DNA from: Strobilurus pachycystidiatus
Taxonomy: Eukaryota; Basidiomycota; Agaricomycetes; Agaricales; Physalacriaceae
DNA length: 64,000 nt
NCBI GenBank assembly: GCA_019915135.1
Contig: JAHLMK010000001.1
Span: 6,200,001-6,264,000, forward strand
Direction: 5' to 3'
The notes under the pieces are model-generated. The model was not told where the DNA came from. It was given only the letters and a program-made list of their open reading frames with translations, and made no database searches. Below, piece by piece: positions 43,361-53,595 of this stretch; position 1 is the first letter of the stretch, and every line of letters begins with the position of its first letter. The position numbers were made by a program, and so were the translations under genes.

Positions 43361-44662
43361 ATGCCCCGGGCCCGCCATTCCAAATACGAGAACCTCGTTC
43401 TCGGCCCCAGCGATGATCCAGACGCCTGGTTGGACAATATTCTCCGCAAACTCAAGAAGACTCCGTCCGTGGGCCATGCCATCAGAAGCATATCCATTGA
43501 GGAGAAAAGCGACGATCCATCTTACCCCGTCTCACGGAGCGCCAAGCTTTCCGAGCTCTTTGCACGCGCCCAAGGTCTCGAAGACCTGGAGCTGAGTGGG
43601 CTAGATTTCGTTCTCATCCCTCCCCATCTTTGGGAGACACTGGAGACAAAGAACACGAATCTTACGGCCTTGGCTCTTAGGGATTGCAAGTTATATCCGG
43701 AGCAACTCTTTCTCATCTTGTCCAATTTGTTCCGTCACACTCAAGGGGCAATCGTCGCCATCGATATCTCTAGGCCAATCTGGCTGGCCGATGCACGGGT
43801 ACAGGACACGTGGACAAGAGCAATCCAAGCCTTCAGCTCCCACAGTGGCCCGACTTCCTGCGTGAGGGTAGAGAGTCTCCTGCTCGGTACAACGGGGAAA
43901 CGCGAGGATGGCATGCAAAGGCTTACCTGGGCCATGACGTCCGCACTGCGTCCAAAGATCCTCGCTGTAGACAACTTAATCGAGATCTCACCTTATACGG
44001 TCCAGGCACTGCAAGGAATGATCGATAATTACGCCGGTCGCATTCCTGGAGCATTGACTTATCCCGATTTTCCCTTCCAAGGTCTGCAGCTCGAAATGGA
44101 TTGCGGAGTGTCTGTCGCTCCTGATTTGGCACCATTGCGAATCCCATCATGCCTGACAATGTTAAGGCTCAGCATCGTTCTCAGAGACGGCTGCTCGAAT
44201 GAGAACCTGTTGAAGTGGTATTATCGCACCTTGAGCACTGTACGATCACCCATTGGGTTGCTTGTCTTGGATGTGCAGATTGTGGAGGAGCACAGGACGC
44301 GATGTCAGGAGCGTAAGTGTCGTTGCTCCAGGAAAGTCAAAGCGCCGTCCACTCTGTACCCCCTCAAACTCTGGAAGAGATTGGATGAGACCGTCTCGAG
44401 TATCCCACTTCAGAAGCCAATCCTCACTCTTGTGTGGCTTTCAGACAACGCCAACCATCACAATGGTGAATACGACCACGAGAGAATTGGTCCAGGTTCC
44501 AACATCCTCGGGTGCGGCTGCAAGCCTGTTCGCGACCCCGGCGCCGCCTTCACAGATATGAGCGAGAATTTGTTGAAGAACCTACCAAATATTAACGAGA
44601 AGTACTTTGTGAGGCGAAAGGAGAAGCGAAGCCATTACGGCGAAATTCATAAGAGTGACTGA
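43361..44662 (+). CDS. F-box/LRR-like family paralog C, without the F-box part
   Basis: A single 433-residue exon starting MPRARHSKYENLVLGPSDDP, which aligns to residue about 48 of paralog B, so the F-box-like N-terminus is absent. The remainder is collinear with B: LEDLELSGLDF, VAPDLAPLRIP, NENLLKWYYRTL, then the signature CQERKCRCSRKVKAPS, LWKRLDETVS and WLSDNANHHNGEYDHERI. The tail is basic and shorter than in B. The promoter is conserved, suggesting expression of a truncated form. It may be a paralog that lost Skp1 binding, or the F-box was gained by A/B. Confidence 0.7.
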   Translation: MPRARHSKYENLVLGPSDDPDAWLDNILRKLKKTPSVGHAIRSISIEEKSDDPSYPVSRSAKLSELFARAQGLEDLELSGLDFVLIPPHLWETLETKNTNLTALALRDCKLYPEQLFLILSNLFRHTQGAIVAIDISRPIWLADARVQDTWTRAIQAFSSHSGPTSCVRVESLLLGTTGKREDGMQRLTWAMTSALRPKILAVDNLIEISPYTVQALQGMIDNYAGRIPGALTYPDFPFQGLQLEMDCGVSVAPDLAPLRIPSCLTMLRLSIVLRDGCSNENLLKWYYRTLSTVRSPIGLLVLDVQIVEEHRTRCQERKCRCSRKVKAPSTLYPLKLWKRLDETVSSIPLQKPILTLVWLSDNANHHNGEYDHERIGPGSNILGCGCKPVRDPGAAFTDMSENLLKNLPNINEKYFVRRKEKRSHYGEIHKSD

Positions 44663-44829
44663 ACTCTGTCTTGAAATCAGTCAGGCGACCACGTATCGTG
44701 GATCGCCTCTGAGTCTTTCGTAGGGTGTACCATAGTCGACCATGTATCATAGATTGTACTTGAAATCGCGAGTCAGAGATCGGTGTCATCTAAGTCAAAA
44801 AAGCTAGCGGCGCAAGAATAGTAGGTTTT

Positions 44830-45130
44830 GGCGTTAGTTGGATATGGCGACGGTTGAGGTTGAAGCAGAAGCGTTTCCTGGCGTGAGAGAGCAACCGCAT
44901 TGGGTAAAAGTCCACTCTGTGCATGAGATGATAGTTTGAGAGAGGATAGATTCATAAGTCAAGTTGCGAGACACGTAGCAAAAGTCAGTATACTCGTCCC
45001 GAGCCGCGCCTTGGGCGCGGATAGCCATCGTTGTCTCGGATGTTGTGGCGGGAGTCATGCGACCGTGGGAACAGTTAGTCATACACTTAGGGCCGGGCAG
45101 CCACTTACTACTCCTGTCTCGACACGGCAA
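44830..45130 (-). pseudogene. Relic related to the 3' part of the 7669 HAD gene
   Basis: The minus-strand segment contains SSKWLPGPKCMTNCSHG, matching SNKWLTGPESMTNCSHG of the HAD relic at 7669-8052. DNA similarity spans about 44930-45110 (for example GATAGTTTGAG and the AAGTC...GAGACAC block). The catalytic DWDGT part is not here. It supports joint duplication of the HAD relic with the F-box-like gene. Confidence 0.45.
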
Positions 45131-45344
45131 ATGTTCTGGGAACGCGAACAGTGTTAGACCGATTAAGTGTCAATGGCTAGTACCGGGGAGAAATCTAAAT
45201 CTGATACGACATAGCCTGTCTCGGTCCCGGGAATTACCCTCAGCACTAGCGGCCAAGTTCCAACAGTTCTTGATCATGAGACTACCCTGAGTACGTTCCG
45301 TTGAGCTGATCCATCTCACATAACTTACTTAGGTTGCAAGGAGA

Positions 45345-45426
45345 ATAATGGAGCATCACCGGGTGTCATTGTTAGTGATCAGCGCGCTTGTCATGGTGAT
45401 ACAGCTCTCTCTTGACGACCGGGAAA
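45345..45426 (+). promoter_or_regulatory. Orphan copy of the F-box-like family promoter
   Basis: GGAGCATCACCGGGTGTCA followed by TGATCAGCGCGC (45376-45387), GTCATGGTGATACAGC and TCTCTTGACGACC, as in the paralog promoters, but no paralog follows. It runs into the 3' end of the membrane-protein gene, whose stop is at 45427. Confidence 0.5.
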
Positions 45427-46316
45427 CTAGTCTATAGTAACTTCCAGGGAGGGAATGAGCTCTTGTACAGGATGGCGCCGGCGGCGTAAACCAAAGAGAG
45501 CAGCCAACACGGCTATCATAAGTACAACTCCTCCTGCCGTAGCAGCCGCAATGACTGGCGTGTTAGGACCTGAGTCGTCTGATATATGATGGCTAGTCGA
45601 TGCAGCAGGTAATCGAGTGCTAGAGCTAGCTGAAGAAGATGCGGAAACTGTGGGACTGGAAGACGCAGATGATGTTTCGAACCTAGAGACAACCGTGAGC
45701 CGGGGTACTTAAGGCGCACAAAGGCAAAAAAATAAGTAGGCCATACGTGTATATGGCGTAATCAAAGTTGACGTAAACGTTATAGCTGAGGCCATCTATG
45801 CTGATCACCATGCTGTGTTCCATCTGCTCAAGCCCAGTTCTCGAATACGCGAGGGCGTTGTATTGCAAGAGCGTGCTCGATGTGGGGATGTGGTCGAATG
45901 AACCGTCTGGTTGACCGTCCAATGTAAAGTTGCATTGTGTTCGAGTGGTGATTCCGGCACCCTGGTCGTTTGCGAGAATGAAGAAAATGTAGAGAGCCAC
46001 ACCTTTACGACATAGATTAGCGGTTCTAGCCTACTACTTGAGGCCTAGACAAACCCTCGAACAAAAAGGAGACGCTTGAAAGGCTACGGTTGGGGTTGCC
46101 ATAAGTCACTGCCATATATGTCCCATCAAAGGCCACATCTACGTCAGGCTGAATGGAGCATCCAGTACAACTGGTCCCATGCCATGCAATAAGCGGGACA
46201 TAGACTGGAACCTGACCCGTTACCGAGTCTCCGAAGGTGTCGTCAATTGTACGGTTTTGCGGCTGGGCCATAGCTCGGAAAGGAAAGATGACCAGAAGAA
46301 CTACGAGTGAAAGCAT
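45427..46316 (-). CDS. Type I single-pass membrane protein with Ser-rich stalk
   Basis: Three exons: 46316-46055, 46002-45747, 45682-45427. Introns of 52 and 64 nt (GT-AG) keep the frame; 257 residues. A signal peptide (MLSLVVLLVIFPFRAMAQ) is followed by an ectodomain with CTGC and beta-strand character, a Ser/Thr-rich stalk (SASSSPTVSASSSASSS), one membrane helix (VIAAATAGGVVLMIAVLAAL) and a short basic cytosolic tail (GLRRRRHP). Such proteins are common in agaricomycetes, with mostly unknown function. An upstream in-frame ATG at 46373 would add 19 residues in front of the signal peptide, so 46316 is preferred. The last codons lie in an orphan copy of the F-box-like promoter. Confidence 0.75.
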
Positions 46317-46937
46317 TGGACAGTCGCGTATGGGATGTCTGCGTGAGGGTTTGAGAGTAAGATGCGAGAGCATCAGGTTTTAACAACACCGTACCTACCT
46401 ACAGTGAGCCCCGAGAGCCGGTGCCTACTTCGCAGCACTTGGGAACCATTGATATCAGTCGAGGTCGATGGTGCCAGATACATCGAGAATCTGGTTCAAC
46501 ATCTCGGACTGAATGAAGGACTCATCATCAGTGCCGGAGGGTGTGAATGCATCTCTGATCGAGAAGGAACAGCAGATGGGCCCGGCGATCAGTTACAGAT
46601 TCGGAGATCCTCATCTGGATTGGCATGTGGGTCGAAAGAAGAACAACAACGCATCGTCCGTGATCTGCGCGACGTGTCATGCTGACTCGTTGCGAAAGTC
46701 TTCACAGCCTTTCCCCCTGCTTTCCCCTAGTGACCGAACCACCAGTCCAGGTACAGTACCTTGGTCCGTGATCCTTTCAGTACTTATATCAGAGCGGCCA
46801 TGGTTCTTGTATCTGTCCTTTACTTTCCCACTCGGGACGTCTCCTCGCAGTCTCTTCCTCACAATATCCCTTTCACAACTCGCCATCCACGCCAACCACA
46901 GGTCATCGCCACAGGAGTACCCCAGCTCTCATCCGCA
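46317..46937. other. Upstream region of paralog D, no gene supported
   Basis: A plus-strand frame around 46513-46690 (LIEKEQQMGPAISYRFGDPH) has some coding character but no clear start or splice context; it may be a relic. Confidence 0.25.
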
Positions 46938-48762
46938 ATGCCTGCACTTTCCAACCGGGAAAAAGATGAACTGAGAGACGTCACTCTCACCCACACCAAT
47001 CAACTTACCTATGTTGTCAATTAACTCAGGAAAGACGGCTCGGAAAACGTCATGCGAATTCTGAGGCTGGAGGACGGGGGTAACCGGTCTCACTCTTTGC
47101 ACGACCAAAACGACACACTCAACGAGCTTCTCTTTGCTGGCAACCGTACTCTGGGTCTCACCAGCCTGAGCATGAAAGGCCTGGACACCAGACTCCTCCA
47201 AGCCTTCCAAAACCCGCCCATTGGCCATCCGAGACTGGTGGACCTGACCATGAAGCAATGCAAAGCATCTCCGGAAGGGCTTTTTTTCTTCCTTTGGCAC
47301 CTATTTGGCCCGCACATGACTGGGACACTCCAATCCGTGAAGGTGGCCAATCCCGACTAGTGAGAAGCACGGGTGCGGGTTACCCGCGTCGGGTTGAGGT
47401 CCGGGTGGCTTCCGGGTGCGGGTCGGATGGTCGATCAAGCACCCGTTACCCACCCGCTTGCCCGTATAACCTGATTGAGTAGTGGCGCGCTGGTCCTTGC
47501 GCTTCAGAGTACTTATATTTAACCGTAGTACTCAATCTCGTTCTGTTTGCCAGTCTATTTTTTATGAAACGGCCTACTTCTTGTAAAAGAAACCTGAGTG
47601 CCTCGTCCATGCCGTGCCGTGTTGAGGGCCCGTCTTTCACTGATCAAGATATCTCCCTCAGATGTGGGTTCCAGCCAACTGTTGTCATTCATTCAAGGTG
47701 GTTCTTAGTGTACTAAACGTTATTCATGACGCCTCGGGACCTCCAGAGCACACATATCTGGCGGGTAACGGGTGACCCGTTACCCACTTGGGACCCGCGG
47801 GGAATAGGCCGGGTTCCCGTCACCCGACCCGACTTAGCGGGTCTTGTAGCGGGATTGGGTAGGGTGGCAGTGAAGCCACCCGGACCCGACCCGGGCTACT
47901 CACTAATCCCGACTGGGTAGAAGCTGATCGAAGGACGGTGGAGTTGCATACCACCGCTCTAGGACACTTCAGAGATGTTCCAAACTCCTACCTCCGCGCA
48001 TATGCCATCCACCTCCAGACTACTGGAAAGTATGGCATGCACAGATTAGTCAGGAGCGTATTGGAACTCATGCGGCCCCGTCTTCTTGTGCTGTCGGGGA
48101 TCAAGAAGGTTTATCCCTATACAGTTCAGACAATTCAGTCTATGGTCAGGACTTGTGAAGACCATATGTATGAAGATTTCCCCTTTCAGCAGCTGAAGAT
48201 CGAGTTTGATCTTAAGATACGCAGTGCTCCTTCCTTGCTAGCACTGGAGCTCCCATCATCCCTGACCGTGTTGCACATTGACATTATTCTCAATGCCAAA
48301 GATGGCCGCACGGACAATCACCTGCTGAAGTGGATCTATCGCACGTTGAGGAGTTCCCCGGTCAAGTCACTCACACTTCATGTGAACCTTGTTCAACTTC
48401 ACGTAAGGCAATGTTTTGAGGACATCGAATGCCGCTGCCCCAGTAGACTCAATGCACTGTCCGCCCTGCACCCAAGGATGTCTTGGAGATCCTTGGACGA
48501 GGTCTTGTCACGGATGCAGCTTGATTTTCTGCGAATTCCTCTTGTGTGGTTCTCCGACAACCCTCATCATCACACGCTGGAGGTTAATGGCGAGAGAAGA
48601 TCCCCCCTTCTCTCAGGAACAGCTCAAGTTTCCGACCCCCAGGACGTTTTTGGAGACATGGCGATAAACATGCTAGAGAACCTACCAAGGACTTCGGCGA
48701 AGTACTTTGACGGTCCGGAGGCAAGCGGAACATTCATCAAGGTAAGACCCGGAGACACGTAG
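46938..48762 (+). pseudogene. F-box/LRR-like family paralog D, broken by a stop and a transposon
   Basis: The frame from ATG 46938 meets TAA at 47022-47024, continues in frame through LTSLSMKGLDTRLLQ to 47357, is cut by the 548-bp hAT-like insert (47358-47905), and resumes in frame at 47914 to 48762. Removing the insert and one 8-bp duplication restores the frame. The signature is kept in a diverged form: CFEDIECRCPSRLNALS, SWRSLDEVLS, WFSDNPHHHTLEV. The F-box-like start is absent. Two independent lesions make it a pseudogene; the stop is compatible with CAA to TAA. Confidence 0.75.
47358..47905. mobile_element. hAT-like MITE inside paralog D
   Basis: 548 bp with ends TAGTGAGAAGCACGGGT and (opposite strand) TAGTGAGTAGCCCGGGT, flanked by ATCCCGAC at 47350-47357 and 47906-47913. 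Subterminal DNA is full of GGGTNNCGGGT/ACCCGTTACCC words. No coding capacity. An 8-bp duplication indicates hAT. Confidence 0.85.
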
Positions 48763-48886
48763 ATTGATTGTTATATGAGCCAAGCTACTGGTCCCCTCCG
48801 TAGCCTGTACAGTAGTCAATATATAGTCAACCATGCGTCATGGATTCCATCCAAAATTTTACATGTTTTTCCACCATTTGGAGATG

Positions 48887-50009
48887 TAAGGCTCCAACCA
48901 TATACTATATGTATACGCTTGCCAGCGAAGATATACATATAGGGTATAATATATAGTACTACTGTATATTATAGAGTATATATATTGTATATACAGATGC
49001 CATTTCTTTTGGCTTGCATGGTCATTTGAGTAGCGCTTTTTCTGGTGTAGACTCACAGAAATGTTTCCTGGCACGCATTGGACCTCTGTATGCTCCTAGA
49101 TCGTGATGTAGCGTCGCTTTCATCATGTCAAGTAGGGTAGTGGGAGTAATTTTCTGTGGTGTTAGTAACATCATGTTAATATATCGGGGCTCTAGAGCCC
49201 TTTTTAACACTGTTATTAACGATATATTTACATTTTTTCTCCATAGCTGATTTGGGCCTAATTTTGGCCCTAAATCAGGAATTAATTTCCTTCCCAGCTC
49301 TTCTGAGCCTCTGTGATGCTCGGACAGTAGCAATTTTGACCACAAAGTTGTGTGGCGTACATTGGCAAACCAGTGAGTCACAAGATTGTTTGAGAGCTCT
49401 CGGCGTTTGCCGAGACTGTGATGCATGGTTCGATTCTCTGCGGATACAGCTTATACCGTGTTCACATTTGTGTTCATGCACTTCTGGCTCATTTCAGCCT
49501 CTCTCGATCCCCAAGAAAGCCTGTCAGGGTAGTCTTACAGGTATGAATTATTCACAGTTTTCTACCATGGGCTTTTTGGCCCTTGGTTAATAACACTGTT
49601 AATAACGTGTTAATAACAGCATTTTTTAACAATGTTATTAACAAAGCCATTTCGCCCACTACCCTAGTGTCAAGCTGTCTGCCGGGATGATGCCGGGTCC
49701 GGCAGGTCGGTCACGTGCATTTTCCGCGGCCTGGACCCCGGCTCTGAGGCTCGCGAAAGAACGGCACGCACTTCCAACGCACTTTCAATCAAGGTTAGAC
49801 GAGTGCCGAGTGGGCCAGTCACCTGCACCTTCACATTTGCTTGCCCATATCCTTGTATTTGCACTACCACAGGAGCTAACTCTATACTATATATTATATG
49901 TATATCTACTCTATACACCACCTCCGTGACATGGGCGTATACATATACATATACTTATATGGTACAACTGTATATATACAGTTATATATAATATTTAGTT
50001 GGAGCCTTA
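48887..50009. mobile_element. hAT-like MITE, AT-rich, hosting a second MITE
   Basis: Ends TAAGGCTCCAAC and its inverse, flanked by TGGAGATG at 48879-48886 and 50010-50017. Both subterminal regions are rich in TATA/ATAC words (48900-48990, 49885-49995). The 534-bp element at 49133-49666 is nested inside. No transposase. Confidence 0.8.
49133..49666. mobile_element. Nested hAT-like MITE
   Basis: Ends TAGGGTAGTGGG(A/C)G in inverted orientation, flanked by ATGTCAAG (49125-49132) and GTGTCAAG (49667-49674), one mismatch in 8 bp. Subterminal TTAATAAC/GTTATTAAC words are repeated several times on both sides. No coding capacity. Confidence 0.75.
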
Positions 50010-50017
50010 TGGAGATG

Positions 50018-50400
50018 TGATGCTGGCCACATGAGAAAGGAGATTAACCATAGCAAAAATACGGCAAACTGATGAGGCAAACGTTCTAAGAGACGAGTCG
50101 CCCAGCGGACATGGTGCCAAGAAGACCATGGATGTGTTCATTGGACTGTCCTAAGTTTCGATCAGGGAAACGAAGCGAAAAGACCGTGCGAAATGCTTAG
50201 TCTTTGCCGATCGTGCCACGAAGGGTTGACTTTCTCTTGAACGCCCATGGATCCAACGCAAATCACGGCCAATCAAACAGCTTTCGATATCAATGAGGGG
50301 GAATTTGCGTGATGTGGCTCACATCTGCAATGTTCACTGTCTGCCTTGTGGATCAACGGATCATCAAACGAGGAACAATAGAGCATCACTCCGTCGTCAG
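50018..50400. other. Intergenic, no gene seen
   Basis: It ends in the conserved ACAATAGAGCATCAC block that precedes the promoter motif of paralog E. Confidence 0.4.
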
Positions 50401-50503
50401 TGATCAGCCCTCCGTGCTTCATGATGCATGATGGCTAGTCTTCCATCCCTTCGACTTGCGACAACAGCGACACGGATCATCTGGAGTACGTGGGGGTATA
50501 TTA
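50401..50503 (+). promoter_or_regulatory. Promoter of paralog E: TGATCAGCCC and TATA-like box
   Basis: TGATCAGCCC at 50401-50410, preceded by AATAGAGCATCAC as in paralogs A and B. GGGGGTATATTAG at about 50492-50504 would serve as TATA box. The leader to ATG 50767 is longer than in A-C. Confidence 0.45.
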
Positions 50504-50766
50504 GTACAAACCCATCGATCCATCGAGCCATCCTCATCCCATCCGTCCTTGTGCCACTTGACCTTTTGTCCCAAACACTCGGACAGTCTATCTGAACCTT
50601 CAGCACAAATTCAGTTTATTCACCCACCAACGCCACCGCACTGAACGAGTGGTCCCTCTCTGTTGATCGTCACTCCAGATATCTTTTACCCATCCGTCCA
50701 TTCGCGCCACTTTGACTCTCTACCCGCGCCTAGAGCTCAATCCACCTGTTCTCTCAACCGTTGATC

Positions 50767-52077
50767 ATGACAAGCATGATATCAACCAGGAAACAAGCCG
50801 AAATAGAGCTGGAAGCGCAACGTGCCAGGATGTCGAACCTCTTCCTCAGCTCCTCCACCCGCAAGCCAGACGCGTGGCTCGCTGCCATTATCAAAGAGCT
50901 CGGAATGACCAAGGGTCTTAGCTTGGCCATTCTGACGCTCCGCGTCGAGGAACAGGCGGGATATTCGGTGTCAAAGAGCGAATATCTTCTCGAACTCCTC
51001 GACAAGGCCAACAATCTTACCAGTCTCTCTTTGGCGGGGTTCGACTTTGGTCTTCTACCCAGTACGTTTTGGACGGAAACGATTGAGACGTGCGGGAGGA
51101 ACCTCAGGACTCTGACGCTCGATCAGTGCCTGATGTCCCCTTATGAACTCTTCGTCCTCTTGTACGGTCTTTTCCGTCATAGCGGGAGGAGGTTCCATTC
51201 GATCGATGTGCTGGAAGTTATAGAGCTCGATACCTCTCGACGCACCCATCTCGTCCATAACGCCGTGATGGATAAATATCAAGTGGCCCTGCCGAAGAAG
51301 AAAATGGTCCGAGTGAAGAACCTCGTCCTGAGGATGTCCGGTAAAGGGGACAGATACGGTGCCATTCGCGGACTAGCTCCCCTGGTTAGAGCCAAGAGCA
51401 TTACATTCCAAGGTCTCGAATGTGTCACAGACGAGACGGTCTTCAGCATGCAGGAAATCCTCAGAAGTTGTTCGGGAAGCGCTGAGCATGTCATGGATCC
51501 TACCTTCCCGTTGCGAGTAGTCGATATTTCCTTCACGGCACAACCAAAGATCAATGCAGATGCCATCGATCTGTGTTTCCCTCCATCCGTTACCGACATA
51601 AACCTCCAAATACAGCTGACGGCCTCAGATGGTAACTTGCTGCAGTGGTACAGTCGTAGCTTGAGCTCCAGTCTGTGGAGCGGTCGTCTACGACTGAAGT
51701 CCTTGACGCTGTACCTGGAAATCTATCACAACTTCAGAAGTGCTGGATGTCGGCACGCGGATCAGTGGGACTGTCGCTGCTCGAAGCGTCTCACGGCACC
51801 ATCCATCCGGCCCCTCGATGCGTGGAAGACTCTTGACGGGGTCATCTCAGAATTACGGCCCAAGAAGCTGCAAATCGTCATCACATGGTACTCAAACAAC
51901 GCCCATCACCATCCAGGAGCGATTGCCGACTCTGATAGAATAGCCACGGGCGCGCAGTGCCTCAGGTCGATGCTCCCAGTCGGCGATCCCGGAGAAGTAT
52001 ACGCGGAGATGTGCCAGAACATCTCACGCGACCTCCCGTATATAGGAGCGAGGGGAGAGTTTAGCAGCAGAGTCTGA
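50767..52077 (+). CDS. F-box/LRR-like family paralog E (intact, diverged)
   Basis: A single exon, 436 residues, starting MTSMISTRKQAEIELEAQRA, which aligns with the end of the F-box-like region of B (EMEPQARYARLENLYVG), so the F-box helix is missing. Leucine-rich segments follow (NNLTSLSLAGFDF, NLRTLTLDQCLM, RLRLKSLTLYLEIY). The signature is retained: CRHADQWDCRCSKRLTAPS, AWKTLDGVIS and WYSNNAHHHPGAIADSDRI. It is the most diverged member but fully open, which argues for maintained function. ATG 50767 is the first in frame. Confidence 0.75.
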   Translation: MTSMISTRKQAEIELEAQRARMSNLFLSSSTRKPDAWLAAIIKELGMTKGLSLAILTLRVEEQAGYSVSKSEYLLELLDKANNLTSLSLAGFDFGLLPSTFWTETIETCGRNLRTLTLDQCLMSPYELFVLLYGLFRHSGRRFHSIDVLEVIELDTSRRTHLVHNAVMDKYQVALPKKKMVRVKNLVLRMSGKGDRYGAIRGLAPLVRAKSITFQGLECVTDETVFSMQEILRSCSGSAEHVMDPTFPLRVVDISFTAQPKINADAIDLCFPPSVTDINLQIQLTASDGNLLQWYSRSLSSSLWSGRLRLKSLTLYLEIYHNFRSAGCRHADQWDCRCSKRLTAPSIRPLDAWKTLDGVISELRPKKLQIVITWYSNNAHHHPGAIADSDRIATGAQCLRSMLPVGDPGEVYAEMCQNISRDLPYIGARGEFSSRV

Positions 52078-52816
52078 GCGCAGCACTATCCCGACCGCGT
52101 AGCGCGGATCGCCGGAATTGTGCTCTGTAGTTAGTAATTCATTCACTTGTCGCGGATTTTACTTGTATCCCAGTATTTATGTTTCCATACACAGTATCGC
52201 CGTTGACATTGAGGGACTAAATTGGATCAAGATATACCGTCAGGCATCGATTGATACTTTGCGGACCACGGAACTTGAAGTGACAGAAAAAGACACTACA
52301 TATCGAACCGCAACACCATGGAGCGTGAAAGACTGTTGTAAGTTGATCCATGTAATGAAAAGGCCCATAGAGACGGCAATCCAGAACCGAAAACCGGAGA
52401 TTGGTTCTCATTCATGGGCAGGGGCCGAGTGGACGAGCACGACGAATAAGTCGACAGAAATTGTGCCCAGGATGAACATTGATGAGGCGGGCGCACACAA
52501 GAATCGGCACGCCCCGAGTGACAAATGTCAGGAGGGTATCGTCGATTCAGCACCCAATAAGGCCGCAGATTTTGAGAAAGCATTTCGAGAGACAGGAAGC
52601 TCACGAATGTTGCAAGGAGGCGCGAGTAGGCGTGGGAACGGCTGAGTCAGCGCCGATCGTGCCGGCGGATGCGCGCTTGGCTTCCATTTTCATCTTTGCT
52701 TGCATCCACAATCATCACAGCTTCGCCGGGTCTGGTCATTCTGTATCGAGACCTCCGTGCAGTCCATTCGGAAAGGAACAACACCACCAAGCGCATACAC
52801 AAAGACACGCGCCACG
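52078..52816. other. Intergenic, no gene supported
   Basis: A 175-codon plus frame (52118-52645) lacks coding character and promoter signals. Confidence 0.3.
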
Positions 52817-53595
52817 ATGTCGGACAACGAAGCCCCGCCGAGTCAGCAGGAAGGAGGAGACGAAGGAGCGCCAGAGGTGAAGCCGGAACAGAGCCAGGCG
52901 CAGGATCCGAATGCGCCGATTAGCGTCAAGGTGCGTTCAATCGCGCTCAAGTAGTCGGGCATTTGGGTTTGGTCTTTGATGCATGATGATCGGGCATAGC
53001 GTTGGATGCAGCTCCCACTTGTGGCCACATTATTCGCCACACAGCACGCTGACCCCGTCTCGCACAGGTATTAGCGTCGTCTGGCGAAGAGGTGTTCTTC
53101 AAGATCAAACGGAGCACCAAGCTGTCGAAGCTGCAGGGCGCATACGCAAACAAGATCGGCAAGGATGTCGGCAGTATACGGTGCGTACTTCCCTCCACCA
53201 CCCGCCTACTCTCCACCCATCATACCACCTCACCCCGTACCGCTCCTCCCCTTTGCGCCCCTCCCCCTCGCCGCCCCTCCCCCTCACAGACTTCCATTGA
53301 CACCGCCTCTTCTCCAGGTTTCTCTACGACGGTGAGCGAATAAGCGACGAAGACACACCGGCATCATTGGAGATGGAGGATAGCGATACGATCGATGTCA
53401 TGGTCGAGCGTGAGTACACCCCTTTGCATATCTTCCTCCCCCCACCGCGTCCGCGCCCCTCCCCCTCCCCCAACTCCTATTCTTCACCCCCGCCCCTTCT
53501 TCTCGTCATGCTCCCCCCTCTATTCTTCGTGTCCCACCAAGTTCCCCCTGCAATAGGTGCTAACGCCCTTCTTTATAGAGGTCGGTGGTCGATGA
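52817..53595 (+). CDS. SMT3: SUMO (ubiquitin-like modifier)
   Basis: Small ubiquitin-like modifier attached to target lysines by the E1 Aos1/Uba2 and E2 Ubc9. Four exons: 52817-52930, 53068-53180, 53318-53409, 53579-53595; introns of 137, 137 and 169 nt, clearly longer than others in the window. The product is 111 residues. An acidic flexible N-terminus (to about residue 32) is followed by the beta-grasp fold: ISVKVLASSGEEVFFKIKR, KLSKLQGAYANKIGKD, RFLYDGERISDEDTPASLEM, DTIDVMVEQVGG. The Gly-Gly is followed by one Arg, to be removed by a Ulp1-type protease. The last exon encodes only the maturation end. Confidence 0.94.

Noticed and set aside
52118..52645. A 175-residue plus frame after paralog E
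   Set aside because: It has no coding-like composition, no TATA box and no family resemblance.
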